DNA of 64,000 bases from positions 310,001-374,000 of the forward strand of contig NZ_STGM01000001.1 in assembly GCF_004854025.1 (NCBI RefSeq), written 5' to 3'. A model generated the notes under the pieces. It was not told where the DNA came from. It did no database searches and was given only the letters and a program-made list of their open reading frames with translations. The stretch is from Microbacterium hydrothermale (GTDB lineage: Bacteria; Actinomycetota; Actinomycetes; Actinomycetales; Microbacteriaceae). The translations under genes were made by a program, and so were the position numbers. Numbering within the stretch: position 1 is the first letter of the stretch; every line of letters begins with the position of its first letter. Shown in pieces: positions 21,761 to 29,766 of this stretch.

Positions 21761-23017
21761 ATGGGACGCGGTGATGGAACGGGACGCATCGTCTCGCGCC
21801 CCGACGCCGACGACACGGGCACGGGCATCCTGCACGTCGACATGGACGCGTTCTTCGCCTCGGTCGCCGTGCTCGACGATCCCTCGCTCGCGGGCAAGCC
21901 CCTCATCATCGGCGGCTCCGAGGGGCGCGGCGTCGTCTCGAGCGCGTCGTACGAGGCGCGCCGGTACGGCGTGAAATCCGCGATGCCGGTCGCGATCGCC
22001 CTCCGGCTGTGTCCCACGGCGATCGTCGTCAACCCGCCTTATCACCGCTACACCGAGATGTCGCGCCAGGTGATGGCGATCTTCCACGACGTCACGCCGC
22101 TGGTCGAGCCCCTCTCGATCGACGAGGCCTTCCTCGACGTCCGCGGGGCGCGGCGCCTGTGGGGCAGTCCGGGCACGATCGCGCGCGACCTGCGCGCGCG
22201 GGTGAAGGCCGAGACGGGGCTGACCTGCAGCATCGGCGTCGCCGCCACGAAGCACGTCGCCAAGATGGCCTCCACGATCTCCAAGCCCGACGGTCTGCTC
22301 GTCGTCGCGGCGGCCGACACCGAGGCGTTCCTGCGGCCGAGGTCCGTGCGCGCCCTGTGGGGGGTGGGGCCGAAGGCGGCGGAGGCGCTCGAGAGCCGCG
22401 GCATCCGCCTCATCTCCGACATCCTCGATACCCCCCGCCACGCCCTCGATCAGGTGCTGGGGGCCGCGATGGGCGAGCGCATCTGGCATCTGTCGCGGGG
22501 GATCGACGCGCGAGAGGTGCACACCGGTCGGGCCGAGAAGAGCGTCGGACACGAAGAGACGTTCCACACCGACATCTCCGACACCCGGACGCTGCACGTC
22601 GAACTGCGGCGCCTCGCCGACCGTGTCGGCGCGCGCCTGCGCACGCAGCAGTACGAGGCCGCCACCATCTCGATCAAAGTGCGCTTCTCCGACTTCACCA
22701 CGCTCAGTCGCTCCCGGACACTGCCGGAGCCGACGTCGGTCGGACAGCGCATCGGCGACGCGGCGATCGAGCTGTTCGACTCGATCGATCGGCGTCAGGC
22801 CGTGCGACTCGTGGGGGTCCGCGGAGAGAAGTTGAAGCCCGCCGCGATGGCCGCCACCCTGTGGGACGACGACGCGGAATGGCGCCGCGTGGAGGGCGCC
22901 CTCGACGGCGCAGCCGCCCGCTTCGGCCGCGGCGCGGTCACGCGCGGGTCGCTGCTGGGCCCCTCCCGCGGCGGGGAAGCGCTGCCCACCAATCCCCGTC
23001 CGTCGTACGACCACTGA
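21761..23017 (+). CDS. dinB: DNA polymerase IV (Y-family)
   Basis: 418 residues. Error-prone translesion polymerase. The palm motifs H-V-D-M-D-A-F-F-A-S-V and P-L-S-I-D-E-A-F-L-D carry the metal-binding acids; Y-E-A-R-R-Y-G-V, S-I-G-V-A-A-T-K and W-G-V-G-P-K-A are family segments, and a little-finger domain follows. I chose ATG 21761, which has GGGGGAG 10 bases upstream; ATG 21752 is too close to that site, and 21731 lacks one. No E. coli-like LexA box is obvious upstream. I do not see a C-terminal beta-clamp peptide with confidence. Confidence 0.93.
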   Translation: MGRGDGTGRIVSRPDADDTGTGILHVDMDAFFASVAVLDDPSLAGKPLIIGGSEGRGVVSSASYEARRYGVKSAMPVAIALRLCPTAIVVNPPYHRYTEMSRQVMAIFHDVTPLVEPLSIDEAFLDVRGARRLWGSPGTIARDLRARVKAETGLTCSIGVAATKHVAKMASTISKPDGLLVVAAADTEAFLRPRSVRALWGVGPKAAEALESRGIRLISDILDTPRHALDQVLGAAMGERIWHLSRGIDAREVHTGRAEKSVGHEETFHTDISDTRTLHVELRRLADRVGARLRTQQYEAATISIKVRFSDFTTLSRSRTLPEPTSVGQRIGDAAIELFDSIDRRQAVRLVGVRGEKLKPAAMAATLWDDDAEWRRVEGALDGAAARFGRGAVTRGSLLGPSRGGEALPTNPRPSYDH

Positions 23018-23081
23018 CACGCTCGTCCGCCGCGCGCAACGCCCGTGCGGCGCGGCCGCGCGGGCGGCTACGGTGGGGGAC

Positions 23082-23402
23082 ATGCCCAACATCGCATTGG
23101 AACTCGGCAAGCAGGCCACCAGCTTCGGCGTCACCTCCGCGTACGGCGAGCAGCAGGACGTCGACGGCGTGCGCATCGTCCCCGTCGCGCTCACCTGGGC
23201 CGGCTACGGCGGCGGCTCGGACGAGCAGGGCAACGGGGGCGGCGGCGGCGGTGGATACACCCTCCCGCTCGGCGCCTACATCCGCCGCGGCGACGACCTG
23301 CGCTTCGACCCGAACCTCGTGTCGCTGCTGGCCGTCGGCATCCCCTTCGTGTGGGTCGCCGGTCGCGCGCTCAGCCGTGTCATCCGCGCCCTCAAGAAGT
23401 AA
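23082..23402 (+). CDS. GerW/YtfJ-like small protein
   Basis: 106 residues. The layout resembles the GerW (YtfJ) family: a V-D-G-V-R-I-V-P-V-A strand, a glycine-rich loop with seven consecutive glycines, then Y-T-L-P-L-G-A-Y and a C-terminal hydrophobic helix (about 83-97). In Bacillus the family is linked to spore germination, but homologues occur in non-sporulating actinobacteria with no known role. The ATG lies 7 bases after TACGGT (23069-23074), a leaderless arrangement. Assignment is by pattern only. Confidence 0.6.
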   Translation: MPNIALELGKQATSFGVTSAYGEQQDVDGVRIVPVALTWAGYGGGSDEQGNGGGGGGGYTLPLGAYIRRGDDLRFDPNLVSLLAVGIPFVWVAGRALSRVIRALKK

Positions 23403-23436
23403 TCCCGACCCGATCGACGACGCTCTGACGGCGGCC

Positions 23437-23970
23437 GTGGCCGCGGTCACGGCGCGCATCGTCGCGGTCGGTGCCGCGAACCCCGCCGTCGTCGTCGATG
23501 GTCGCAGCGGAGCGGGCAAGAGCTCGCTCGCGCGGCGCCTCGTCTCGGCGTGGCCGGGGCGAGGGCGCGTGCAGCTCGTCGCGCTCGACGACGTGTACCC
23601 CGGGTGGGACGGTCTCGCGGCGGGCGTGGAGTACGCCCGAGAGACGATCCTCCTCCCGCACGCGCGCGGACTCCTCGGGGTATGGGAGCGCTGGGACTGG
23701 GACGCCGGGGCGCGCGCCGAGGCCTACGCGGTCGATCCGTCGCTGCCGCTCGTCGTCGAGGGGGCGGGGATCCTCACCCCCGACATCGCGCGACTGGCCG
23801 ACGTGTCGGTGTGGGTGGAGTCCCCCTCCGCCTCGCGACGGGATCGCGCACTGGCGCGCGACGGAGACACCTATCGCCCGCACTGGCAGCGCTGGGCGCG
23901 GCAGGAAGACGTCCACATCGATCGGCACAGCCCCGCGGAACGCGCCGACCTGCGCGTGCGCGTGCCCTGA
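23437..23970 (+). CDS. P-loop ATP-binding protein, uridine kinase-like
   Basis: About 177 residues from GTG 23437. A Walker A motif G-R-S-G-A-G-K-S-S follows a V-V-V-D strand, and V-A-L-D-D-V-Y-P-G-W resembles the acidic loop of uridine kinase/phosphoribulokinase-like enzymes. L-P-L-V-V-E-G-A-G and a basic R-R-D-R-A-L-A-R-D segment fit a small nucleotide or metabolite kinase. The start is uncertain: there is no clear ribosome site and the frame is open further upstream, but the preceding gene ends only 34 bases before. Substrate unknown. Confidence 0.7.
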   Translation: MAAVTARIVAVGAANPAVVVDGRSGAGKSSLARRLVSAWPGRGRVQLVALDDVYPGWDGLAAGVEYARETILLPHARGLLGVWERWDWDAGARAEAYAVDPSLPLVVEGAGILTPDIARLADVSVWVESPSASRRDRALARDGDTYRPHWQRWARQEDVHIDRHSPAERADLRVRVP

Positions 23971-24019
23971 GGACGCCGACTGCGGTCAGCGCCTGCCGGG
24001 GCGACTCCGGAGCGGCGGC

Positions 24020-24502
24020 TCAGGAGCGATCGAGCGCGGCCATGAGGCCGTCGAGGCGGTAGCCGATCCAGTCGTAGACGCCGAAGCGCGGGTCGTCCGG
24101 CCGGTGGTCGTCGTCGGTCTGGATGCCGAGGCGCGTCGCGAGCACGAGGCGCACAGCCGACAGCGTCCGCATCCACGCCAGGGCCTCATTCTCGCCGAGC
24201 GCGACGGCGATCGTGGCATCCGGATCGCCCTCCGGCGTCGGCTCCCCGCCGTCTGCTCCGAGCGTCTGCAGCACCGTCGCGGCATCCTGGGAACGACGCT
24301 CGATGAGGTCGCCCCCGGTGAGGCGGCGGAACTCGCGGCTCGCCGCCTGATCGTCGGGATAGGCGTCGGGCATGAGCCGGGAGACGGCGGGATCGTCGCC
24401 GGTGCGCGAGTCCGCGAGGAGGTCGCGGAACTGACCGACAATCCCCGCGAGATGGAGGGCTTCGAGACCACTGATCTCGAGCACGACGATCCGCTCGCTC
24501 AC
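24020..24502 (-). CDS. DUF2017 family protein
   Basis: 160 residues. It begins S-E-R-I-V-V-L-E-I-S-G-L-E-A, then a helical region with Q-F-R-D-L-L, and later R-L-V-L-A-T-R-L-G-I and Y-D-W-I-G-Y-R-L-D at the end, which match actinobacterial DUF2017 proteins commonly encoded next to clpS. Function unknown. The GTG start overlaps the clpS stop by 4 bases, so it is translated with clpS and may act in the same proteolysis process; that link is inference from gene order. Confidence 0.8.
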   Translation of the reverse strand: MSERIVVLEISGLEALHLAGIVGQFRDLLADSRTGDDPAVSRLMPDAYPDDQAASREFRRLTGGDLIERRSQDAATVLQTLGADGGEPTPEGDPDATIAVALGENEALAWMRTLSAVRLVLATRLGIQTDDDHRPDDPRFGVYDWIGYRLDGLMAALDRS

Positions 24503-24807
24503 GAGGGGTCCTTTCTGACGGTGGCCCACAGCCCGAAATCGTGCATGGCCTGCGTGTGGGCTTCCATGACCTCGCGCGGGCCGCGCGCCACGACCGCGTG
24601 CCCGTCGTGGTGCACCGCGAGCATGAGGCGGTGCGCGGTCGGCGCGTCGAAGCCGAAGTAGGTGCGGAACACGTGCGTGACGTAGCTCATGAGGTTGACC
24701 GGGTCGTTCCACACCACGGTCTGCCACGACGACGGCGGCCGCGCGGAGAGATCGTGCTCCTGATCGACGTCGGCGTCGATGTCCGGGGAGGCGAGGCCGG
24801 AAATCAC
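24499..24807 (-). CDS. clpS: ATP-dependent Clp protease adaptor ClpS
   Basis: 102 residues. ClpS delivers N-end-rule substrates to the ClpA/ClpC unfoldase. The core is clear: W-Q-T-V-V-W-N-D-P-V-N-L-M-S-Y-V (Asn-Asp of the N-degron pocket), then L-M-L-A-V-H-H-D-G-H-A-V-V with the pocket histidine. An acidic N-terminal arm of about 25 residues comes first. The GTG start overlaps the stop of the upstream zincin-type gene by 4 bases. Confidence 0.95.
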   Translation of the reverse strand: MISGLASPDIDADVDQEHDLSARPPSSWQTVVWNDPVNLMSYVTHVFRTYFGFDAPTAHRLMLAVHHDGHAVVARGPREVMEAHTQAMHDFGLWATVRKDPS

Positions 24808-25181
24808 GCCCACCCCAGCTCGTGAAGACGGTCGTCGTCGATGCCGTAGAAGTGGGCGATCTCGTGCACGAGCGTCGTGTGGATCTCGTCGCGGAGCTCG
24901 TCCTCGTCGGCGCAGGCGGCCAGGTGCGATTCGCGGTAGACGATGATGCGATCGGGCAGTTCGCCGACCCCGTACCGATCGCGCTCGGTGAGCGCCCATC
25001 CGTCGTACAGGCCCAGCAGATCGAGCGATCCGTCGTCGGGACGGTCCTCCACGACGAACACGACGTTGTCGAGACCCTCGACCATGTCGTCGGGGAGGCG
25101 GTCGAGTTCGTCGACGACGAGCTGCTCGAAGGCGTCGGCGTCCATGACCATCGCCGGACGCGACGCGATGTCGTCGTTCAC
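24804..25181 (-). CDS. metallopeptidase family protein (minimal zincin)
   Basis: 125 residues. It contains H-E-I-A-H-F-Y-G-I-D-D near the C-terminus, an HExxHxxGxxD zinc-metalloprotease site, and I-I-V-Y-R in the preceding strand, fitting the small actinobacterial metallopeptidase family (DUF1025 type). I chose GTG 25181, with GGGAGG 4 bases before it; an internal ATG at M-D-A-D-A-F-E is possible. It is first in a coupled zincin-clpS-DUF2017 operon, which suggests a role near Clp-mediated protein quality control. The substrate is unknown. Confidence 0.85.
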   Translation of the reverse strand: MNDDIASRPAMVMDADAFEQLVVDELDRLPDDMVEGLDNVVFVVEDRPDDGSLDLLGLYDGWALTERDRYGVGELPDRIIVYRESHLAACADEDELRDEIHTTLVHEIAHFYGIDDDRLHELGWA

Positions 25182-25283
25182 GTGGCCTCCCGGGGGCGAA
25201 GCGAGGGACGGATGCCGGATCCGCGCGGTCGAAAGCCGCCCTGAGATTCTACGGCCGTGGCGGAGGCGGCATCCGGAAACACG

Positions 25284-25312
25284 GAAGCCCGGCTCGATAC
25301 CGGCCGGGCTTC
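25284..25312 (-). terminator. terminator of tRNA-His
   Basis: GAAGCCCGG (25284-25292) pairs with CCGGGCTTC (25304-25312) around an 11-base loop. It sits just beyond the 3' end of the minus-strand tRNA. Confidence 0.65.
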
Positions 25313-25319
25313 TGTGGAC

Positions 25320-25396
25320 TGGGGTGGCTAACGGGACTTGAACCCGCGACCCCCGCGACCACAACGCGGTGCTCTACCAACTGAGCTATAGCCACC
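25320..25396 (-). tRNA. tRNA-His (GTG)
   Basis: Complete cloverleaf. The 7-bp acceptor stem GTGGCTA/TAGCCAC carries the extra G(-1) opposite discriminator C73 that marks tRNA-His. The anticodon stem CCGCG/CGCGG holds loop TTGTGGT with anticodon GTG. The 3' CCA is encoded at 25320-25322. Confidence 0.97.
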
Positions 25397-25431
25397 ATGT
25401 GCCTTCGGAAGAAGACAACTGAAAGATTATG

Positions 25432-26058
25432 TCACACGTCGAGACCGAACGACGACACGGCCGACGCCGACACGGCCTTGGCCTCGTCGCTCGTGGGACC
25501 CGGCTGCGGCACGAACACGGCGGCGCGGTAGTACGCGAGCTCGCGGATCGACTCGCGGATGTCGGCGAGAGCGCGGTGGCCACCGTTCTTCGCGGGGGCC
25601 TGGAAGTAGGCGCGGGGGTACCAGCGGCGGGACAGCTCCTTGATGCTCGACACGTCGACGTTGCGGTAGTGCAGCCAGCGGTCGACGCGCGGCATGTACT
25701 TCGCGAGGAACATGCGGTCGGTGCCGATGGTGTTGCCGGCGAGCGGCGCCTTGCCCTCGACCGGGGCGAAGCGCTGGATGTACTCGAGCGTCTGGAACTC
25801 GGCATCCGCGAGAGACACGCCGTGGGGGATCTCGTCGAGGAGGCCGGAGGACCGATGCATCTCGGTGACGAACTCTCCCATGTTGGCCAGGGCGGAGTCG
25901 TCGGGCTTGATGACGATCTGGAATCCGGGGTCGAGCACGTTCAGCTCGAAATCGGTGATGACGACGGCGATCTCGACGAGTTCGTCGACCGCGAGGTCGA
26001 GCCCGGTCATCTCGCAGTCGATCCAGACGAGCCGGTCGTTCTCGGAGGCGTTTACCAT
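25432..26058 (-). CDS. orn: oligoribonuclease
   Basis: 208 residues. DEDDh 3'-to-5' exonuclease that degrades 2-5-nt RNAs to mononucleotides. W-I-D-C-E-M-T-G-L-D supplies the first Asp and Glu, a later L-A-G-N-T-I-G-T-D-R-x-F-L the second Asp, and G-G-H-R-A-L-A-D-I-R-E-S the His and last Asp. The C-terminal extension is slightly longer than in E. coli Orn. TAGGAT followed by 6 bases precedes the ATG on the minus strand, so it is probably leaderless. It lies between two tRNA genes on the same strand. Confidence 0.96.
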   Translation of the reverse strand: MVNASENDRLVWIDCEMTGLDLAVDELVEIAVVITDFELNVLDPGFQIVIKPDDSALANMGEFVTEMHRSSGLLDEIPHGVSLADAEFQTLEYIQRFAPVEGKAPLAGNTIGTDRMFLAKYMPRVDRWLHYRNVDVSSIKELSRRWYPRAYFQAPAKNGGHRALADIRESIRELAYYRAAVFVPQPGPTSDEAKAVSASAVSSFGLDV

Positions 26059-26093
26059 CCCCACATCCTACTGAGCGGGTACGACGCCGGATC

Positions 26094-26169
26094 TGGTCCC
26101 CCAGACACGATTCGAACGTGTGACCGGCGGATTAGAAGGCCGCTGCTCTATCCACTGAGCTACTGGGGG
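26094..26169 (-). tRNA. tRNA-Arg (TCT)
   Basis: Acceptor CCCCCAG/CTGGGGG, D arm GCTC/GAGC, and anticodon loop CTTCTAA with anticodon TCT, which reads the rare AGA codon. The base pair at 31-39 next to the loop is a C/T mismatch. CCA is encoded at 26094-26096 and the discriminator is A. Confidence 0.93.
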
Positions 26170-26273
26170 TCGCTTTCCAGGATATCGGTCGCGCCCGCGC
26201 GCCCGCACCAGCCCCTGGCGCCGCGACGGAGACGGGCGTAGCCTCCCGGGCGAACGAGAGCAAAGGAGCACTC

Positions 26274-26483
26274 ATGTCAGACACCGCGACACGACGCCTC
26301 TGGGTGGCGTACGGCCCCGTGGGGGTCGTCGGCAAGATCCAGAAGGATGCCGAAGGCTACAGCGTGCACATGGCGGGCAAGGACGAGCGGCTCGGGGTCT
26401 ACCCCTCGATGGAGATCGCGAAGAACGCCCTGCACGCCCATCTGAAGCCGGGCAGCGACCGTCCGGAGTTTAGGGAGCACTGA
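26274..26483 (+). CDS. small conserved-looking protein, function unknown
   Basis: 69 residues. A good AAAGGAG ribosome site stands 7 bases before the ATG, and codon use matches neighbouring genes. The sequence alternates short strands (W-V-A-Y-G-P-V-G-V-V-G, Y-S-V-H-M-A-G) with a helix (M-E-I-A-K-N-A-L-H-A-H), like a compact alpha/beta domain. I do not recognise it. Confidence 0.7.
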   Translation: MSDTATRRLWVAYGPVGVVGKIQKDAEGYSVHMAGKDERLGVYPSMEIAKNALHAHLKPGSDRPEFREH

Positions 26484-26590
26484 TCCCCGCGAGCCGACGC
26501 CCCGTCCGCGAGACGAGCACGCGGGCGGCGCGTCGGCGTGTCCGGCCCGCTCCCGTGCCCGGGGAGGGAAGCGGTGAACCCGGCTCGGCG

Positions 26591-27199
26591 TCAGACGCGT
26601 GCCACGCGGCGAGACCGCGGGGCGGGTCGAGGGGTCGCGAGCAGGGGCATCGCGACGTGCACGAGCGGTCCGATGCCCAGTGCGAACACCACGGTGCCGA
26701 TGCCCACCGTGCCGCCGAGCAGCCACCCCAGGACGAGCACGGACCCCTCGACGCCCAGTCGCGACGCCCAGATGGGCCACCCGAAGCGGCCGTGCAGGCC
26801 GGTCATCAGTCCGTCGCGGGGGCCGGGTCCGAAGTTCGCACCGATGTAGAGACCGGATGCCACGGCCACGAGCACGACGCCAACGACGAGCATCAGGGCC
26901 TGCGCCCAGAGGACGTCGGGGTGAGGCAGCACGCCCAGCGCGAGTTGGAGGCTCGTGCCCACGAGCAGGATGTTGGCGATCGTGCCGACGCCGGGCTTCT
27001 GACGCAGGGGGATCCATAGCAGGAGCACGCCGAGGCCGATGATGTTCGTCACCCACCCGATCCCCACGCCCGTCACTCGCGAGACGCCCTGCGCGAAGAC
27101 CGTCCACGGGTCGACGCCGAGGCCGGCTGCGACGGTGACGGCGCAGCCGATGCCGTAAAGAACGAGTCCGATCAGGAGGCGGGTGAAGCGCGAGAGCAT
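26591..27199 (-). CDS. YczE/YyaS/YitT-type membrane protein
   Basis: About 202 residues with five or six membrane segments. It contains G-L-G-V-D-P-W-T-V-F, G-L-Y-I-G-A-N-F-G-P-G-P-R-D-G-L-M-T and G-W-P-I-W-A-S-R, the YczE-type signature region. ATG 27199 is chosen; a TTG at 27211 would add 4 residues. It is divergent from a MocR regulator, the same pairing as yczE with its neighbouring MocR gene in Bacillus. I infer that the regulator controls this permease-like protein. The substrate is unknown. Confidence 0.82.
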   Translation of the reverse strand: MLSRFTRLLIGLVLYGIGCAVTVAAGLGVDPWTVFAQGVSRVTGVGIGWVTNIIGLGVLLLWIPLRQKPGVGTIANILLVGTSLQLALGVLPHPDVLWAQALMLVVGVVLVAVASGLYIGANFGPGPRDGLMTGLHGRFGWPIWASRLGVEGSVLVLGWLLGGTVGIGTVVFALGIGPLVHVAMPLLATPRPAPRSRRVARV

Positions 27200-27204
27200 G
27201 CTGC

Positions 27205-27245
27205 GATCCAATCACGCGATTGGCTACACCTGTAGATGCCAATTC
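27205..27245. promoter_or_regulatory. probable MocR operator between divergent genes
   Basis: Three CCAAT-type elements share the short divergent region: CCAATC (27208-27213), its inverse GATTGG (27218-27223), and CCAATT (27239-27244). The two direct copies are 31 bases apart, about three helical turns, which suits a dimeric MocR protein binding one face of DNA. CTACACCTGTAG (27224-27235) is palindromic between them. The regulator's own TACGGT hexamer follows at 27249-27254. Confidence 0.55.
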
Positions 27246-27260
27246 GAGTACGGTGGCCGC

Positions 27261-28679
27261 ATGGATTCGCGCATCTCGGCTCGCGCCCTCGCGGCGGCCC
27301 TTGGTGGATGGCGGGGGAGTGGGCCCGCCTACGAGGCCCTCGCCGACGGCGTGCGCCTGCTGTGCCTCGACAACCGGCTCGCCCCGTCGACGGCTCTCCC
27401 CGCCGAACGCGAACTCGCGGCCGCCCTCTCGTTGAGCCGCACGACCGTGGCCGCCGCGTATCGCAGCCTGCGCGAGACGGGGCACATCGAGAGCCTGCGG
27501 GGCAGTGGGAGCGTCACCCTGCCGTTGCGCCGCAGTGACCCCGGCCGCCTCGACGCGGACGCCGACGACATCGACCTGCAGCAGGCCAGCCCCGCCGCCT
27601 GGCCGGGTCTGCCCGCGGTCATCGCCGAGGCCGCGGCCCAGGCCCCGGCGCTGGTCGCCCGGATCGGTTACGACGTGGTGGGCGACCCGGCACTGCGCGC
27701 GGCGATCGCCGACCACTACAGCCACCGCGGCCTCGTCACCTCCCCGGATCAGATCCTCGTCACGACCGGGGCGCAGAGCGCGATCCACCTGATCGCCTCG
27801 GTGCTGCTCGGGCGCGCGGACCGGGTGCTGCTCGAGACCCCGACCTACCCGCACGCCGCGGACGCGTTCCGTCGCGTCGGGGCGCGCCTCATCGGCGTTC
27901 CGGTGGACTCGGACGACGGGTGGGACCTCGAGCGTGCCGAGCAGAGCTTCGCGCGAGCCCTGCCCTCCCTGGCATACCTGATGCCCGACTTCCACAATCC
28001 GACGGGACGGACCATGAGCGCCGTCGAGGCGGAGGCTTTCCTCGCGGGCGCCCGCAGCGCCGGCACCCTGCTCGTGCTCGACGAGACCACCGCGCAGCTC
28101 GACATCGACCGCTCCGGAGGGGCCGCGCCCTTCCCGGACGACGACCGCATCATCCGGGTCGCCTCTCTGGGCAAGACCGTGTGGGGCGGTCTGCGCGTGG
28201 GCTGGGTGCGCGCGGCCCCCGACATCGTGCGGCGACTCGCGAGCGGACGACCCGTGCACGATCTCGGCACCCCCGAACTCGAACAGGCGATCGCGACCCG
28301 ACTCGTCCCGCGGCTCGAGGAGATCGCGCGCCAGCGGGGGGATCTGCTGCGCGCGGGACGCGACACCGTGCGCGCCGCGCTCACGAGCGCGTTCCCGGAC
28401 TGGGACGTCCCGGAGGTCGACGGCGGCGTGTCGGTGTGGGTCGGCATCGGCGAACCCCTCAGCACGCCCCTGGTCATGAGCGCACGCTCTCGCGGACTTG
28501 CCCTCTCGGCCGGATCGCGCTTCGCGGTCGAGGGAGGACACGATCGTCGGCTGAGGGTCCCGTTCACCGCGCCTCCGGCCACGCTCGAGCGCGCCGTCGA
28601 CATACTGCGCGCCGCGTGGGACGACGTCCGAGGCGGGCGTGCGGCGGCGACGAGAGAGGACTTCGCCACCGTCGTATGA
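27261..28679 (+). CDS. MocR-type GntR regulator with aminotransferase domain
   Basis: 472 residues. An N-terminal winged-helix GntR domain (about residues 20-90; P-A-E-R-E-L-A-A-A-L-S-L-S-R-T-T-V) is joined to a class I aminotransferase fold. PLP Lys305 lies in S-L-G-K-T-V-W-G-G-L-R-V-G-W, with D-F-H-N-P-T-G and the Asp of V-L-D-E-T earlier. Such proteins use PLP or its amine adduct as an effector. ATG 27261 follows TACGGT by 6 bases (leaderless). Divergent from the YczE-type gene, which is its likely target. Confidence 0.92.
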   Translation: MDSRISARALAAALGGWRGSGPAYEALADGVRLLCLDNRLAPSTALPAERELAAALSLSRTTVAAAYRSLRETGHIESLRGSGSVTLPLRRSDPGRLDADADDIDLQQASPAAWPGLPAVIAEAAAQAPALVARIGYDVVGDPALRAAIADHYSHRGLVTSPDQILVTTGAQSAIHLIASVLLGRADRVLLETPTYPHAADAFRRVGARLIGVPVDSDDGWDLERAEQSFARALPSLAYLMPDFHNPTGRTMSAVEAEAFLAGARSAGTLLVLDETTAQLDIDRSGGAAPFPDDDRIIRVASLGKTVWGGLRVGWVRAAPDIVRRLASGRPVHDLGTPELEQAIATRLVPRLEEIARQRGDLLRAGRDTVRAALTSAFPDWDVPEVDGGVSVWVGIGEPLSTPLVMSARSRGLALSAGSRFAVEGGHDRRLRVPFTAPPATLERAVDILRAAWDDVRGGRAAATREDFATVV

Positions 28680-28731
28680 CGCGACCATCAACGGGGTGCA
28701 CGGATGCCCCGAGCTCTGCGGCACCGCGACC

Positions 28732-28989
28732 TTAGCGGCCGTAGCGCAAGCACTCGACGGCCTCGTGGGAGGACCAGAACTCCCCGAGCCGACGGAACCC
28801 GCCCGAAGCCGTGTGGAAGCGCTCGGCCGTGTAGCGCCACCCACCCTCCGCCGCGACCGCGCGAATGTGACCGACGACGATGCCGCGCGGATCGGCGATG
28901 CGCCACAGACCGGCGGCGACGTGCGTCGCCGCTCCCCACCCGGCCGAGCGCGGTGCCGGTGCGAGGTCGTTCCACAGTGCAGTGCTCAT
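28732..28989 (-). CDS. small protein, function unknown
   Basis: 85 residues. The start is supported by TACCGT followed by 6 bases before the ATG on the minus strand (leaderless pattern). The sequence looks like one small alpha/beta domain: W-R-I-A-D-P-R-G-I-V-V-G-H-I-R, G-G-W-R-Y-T-A-E-R-F and R-L-G-E-F-W-S-S-H-E-A-V-E-C-L. I do not recognise a family. Confidence 0.65.
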   Translation of the reverse strand: MSTALWNDLAPAPRSAGWGAATHVAAGLWRIADPRGIVVGHIRAVAAEGGWRYTAERFHTASGGFRRLGEFWSSHEAVECLRYGR

Positions 28990-29132
28990 GCGCACACGGT
29001 ACGACCGACCTCCGACATCGCTTCGGGCACCGCCGAGAACGCGTCCTCCCCAGGGCGCCATCCGCTCGATCCGTCCACGGATTGGCGAAACGGGCCGGCG
29101 AACCGGTGGCGTCTCGGGCGAATCTGAGCGTG

Positions 29133-29167
29133 GCTCCGGCATCCGTCGGGCACACGGATGCCGGAGC
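29133..29167. repeat. 14-bp perfect hairpin upstream of the SSB gene
   Basis: Positions 29133-29146 pair perfectly with 29154-29167 around a 7-base loop; both arms contain GGATGCC or its complement. It ends 26 bases before the ATG. It could terminate transcription from upstream, or sit in the SSB leader and affect its expression. Confidence 0.6.
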
Positions 29168-29193
29168 ATCACCCACGTCGAGAGGACAACATC

Positions 29194-29766
29194 ATGAGCG
29201 ATCACATCACCCTGGTCGGCAACATCGTCGGCGAGCTCGAGGAGCGCACCAACCGCGGCGGCGGCGTGATCGCCGCATTCCGCCTCGCCGTCGGCGAGAG
29301 GCGCTTCGACCGCGAGAAGAACGAGTGGGTCGACGCCCACACGAACTTCTACGGCGTCTCCGTCTTCGGCGAGTTGGGGGTGCACGCGCTGCGCTCCCTC
29401 CGCAAGGGACAGCGCGTGATCCTCAGCGGACGCCTGCGCCTGCGCGAATGGGAGACCGAGACGAAGCGCGGCGTGAGCGCCGACGTCGTGGCGGATGCGA
29501 TCGGACACGACCTGCGATGGGGCGTGTCGAGCTTCGCACGCGCAGACAGAGCGTCCGCGCCGGCGGTCTCCGCACCGCCGATCGCCGCCGGTTCTCCGGG
29601 GACCTCGGCGACCGACTCCGAGGGGTGGAGCCTGCCGGGTGCATCCCTCGAGGCCCTCGGTGCGGAGCGGAACGGGGGAGAAGCCGGCCCCGAGCCGATC
29701 GAGGCCGGCGGCCGACTCGCGGGACAGATCACCGACGAGCAGGTCGCCGAGGTGACGCCGTTCTGA
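29194..29766 (+). CDS. ssb: single-stranded DNA-binding protein
   Basis: 190 residues. An OB-fold N-terminus (I-T-L-V-G-N-I-V, F-R-L-A-V, F-Y-G-V-S-V-F-G-E-L-G, L-R-K-G-Q-R-V-I-L-S-G-R-L) is followed by a disordered Ala/Gly/Pro-rich tail. It ends E-V-T-P-F, keeping the terminal Pro-Phe that SSBs use to bind partners, but the usual acidic run before it is poor. The sequence and its lack of replication or rpsF neighbours suggest an accessory paralogue. GAGAGGAC serves as ribosome site. Confidence 0.88.
   Translation: MSDHITLVGNIVGELEERTNRGGGVIAAFRLAVGERRFDREKNEWVDAHTNFYGVSVFGELGVHALRSLRKGQRVILSGRLRLREWETETKRGVSADVVADAIGHDLRWGVSSFARADRASAPAVSAPPIAAGSPGTSATDSEGWSLPGASLEALGAERNGGEAGPEPIEAGGRLAGQITDEQVAEVTPF

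Noticed and set aside
28732..29508. 258-codon extension of the small minus-strand gene across the ssb start
   Set aside because: The real start is ATG 28989, which has a leaderless promoter; the extension is antisense to ssb.
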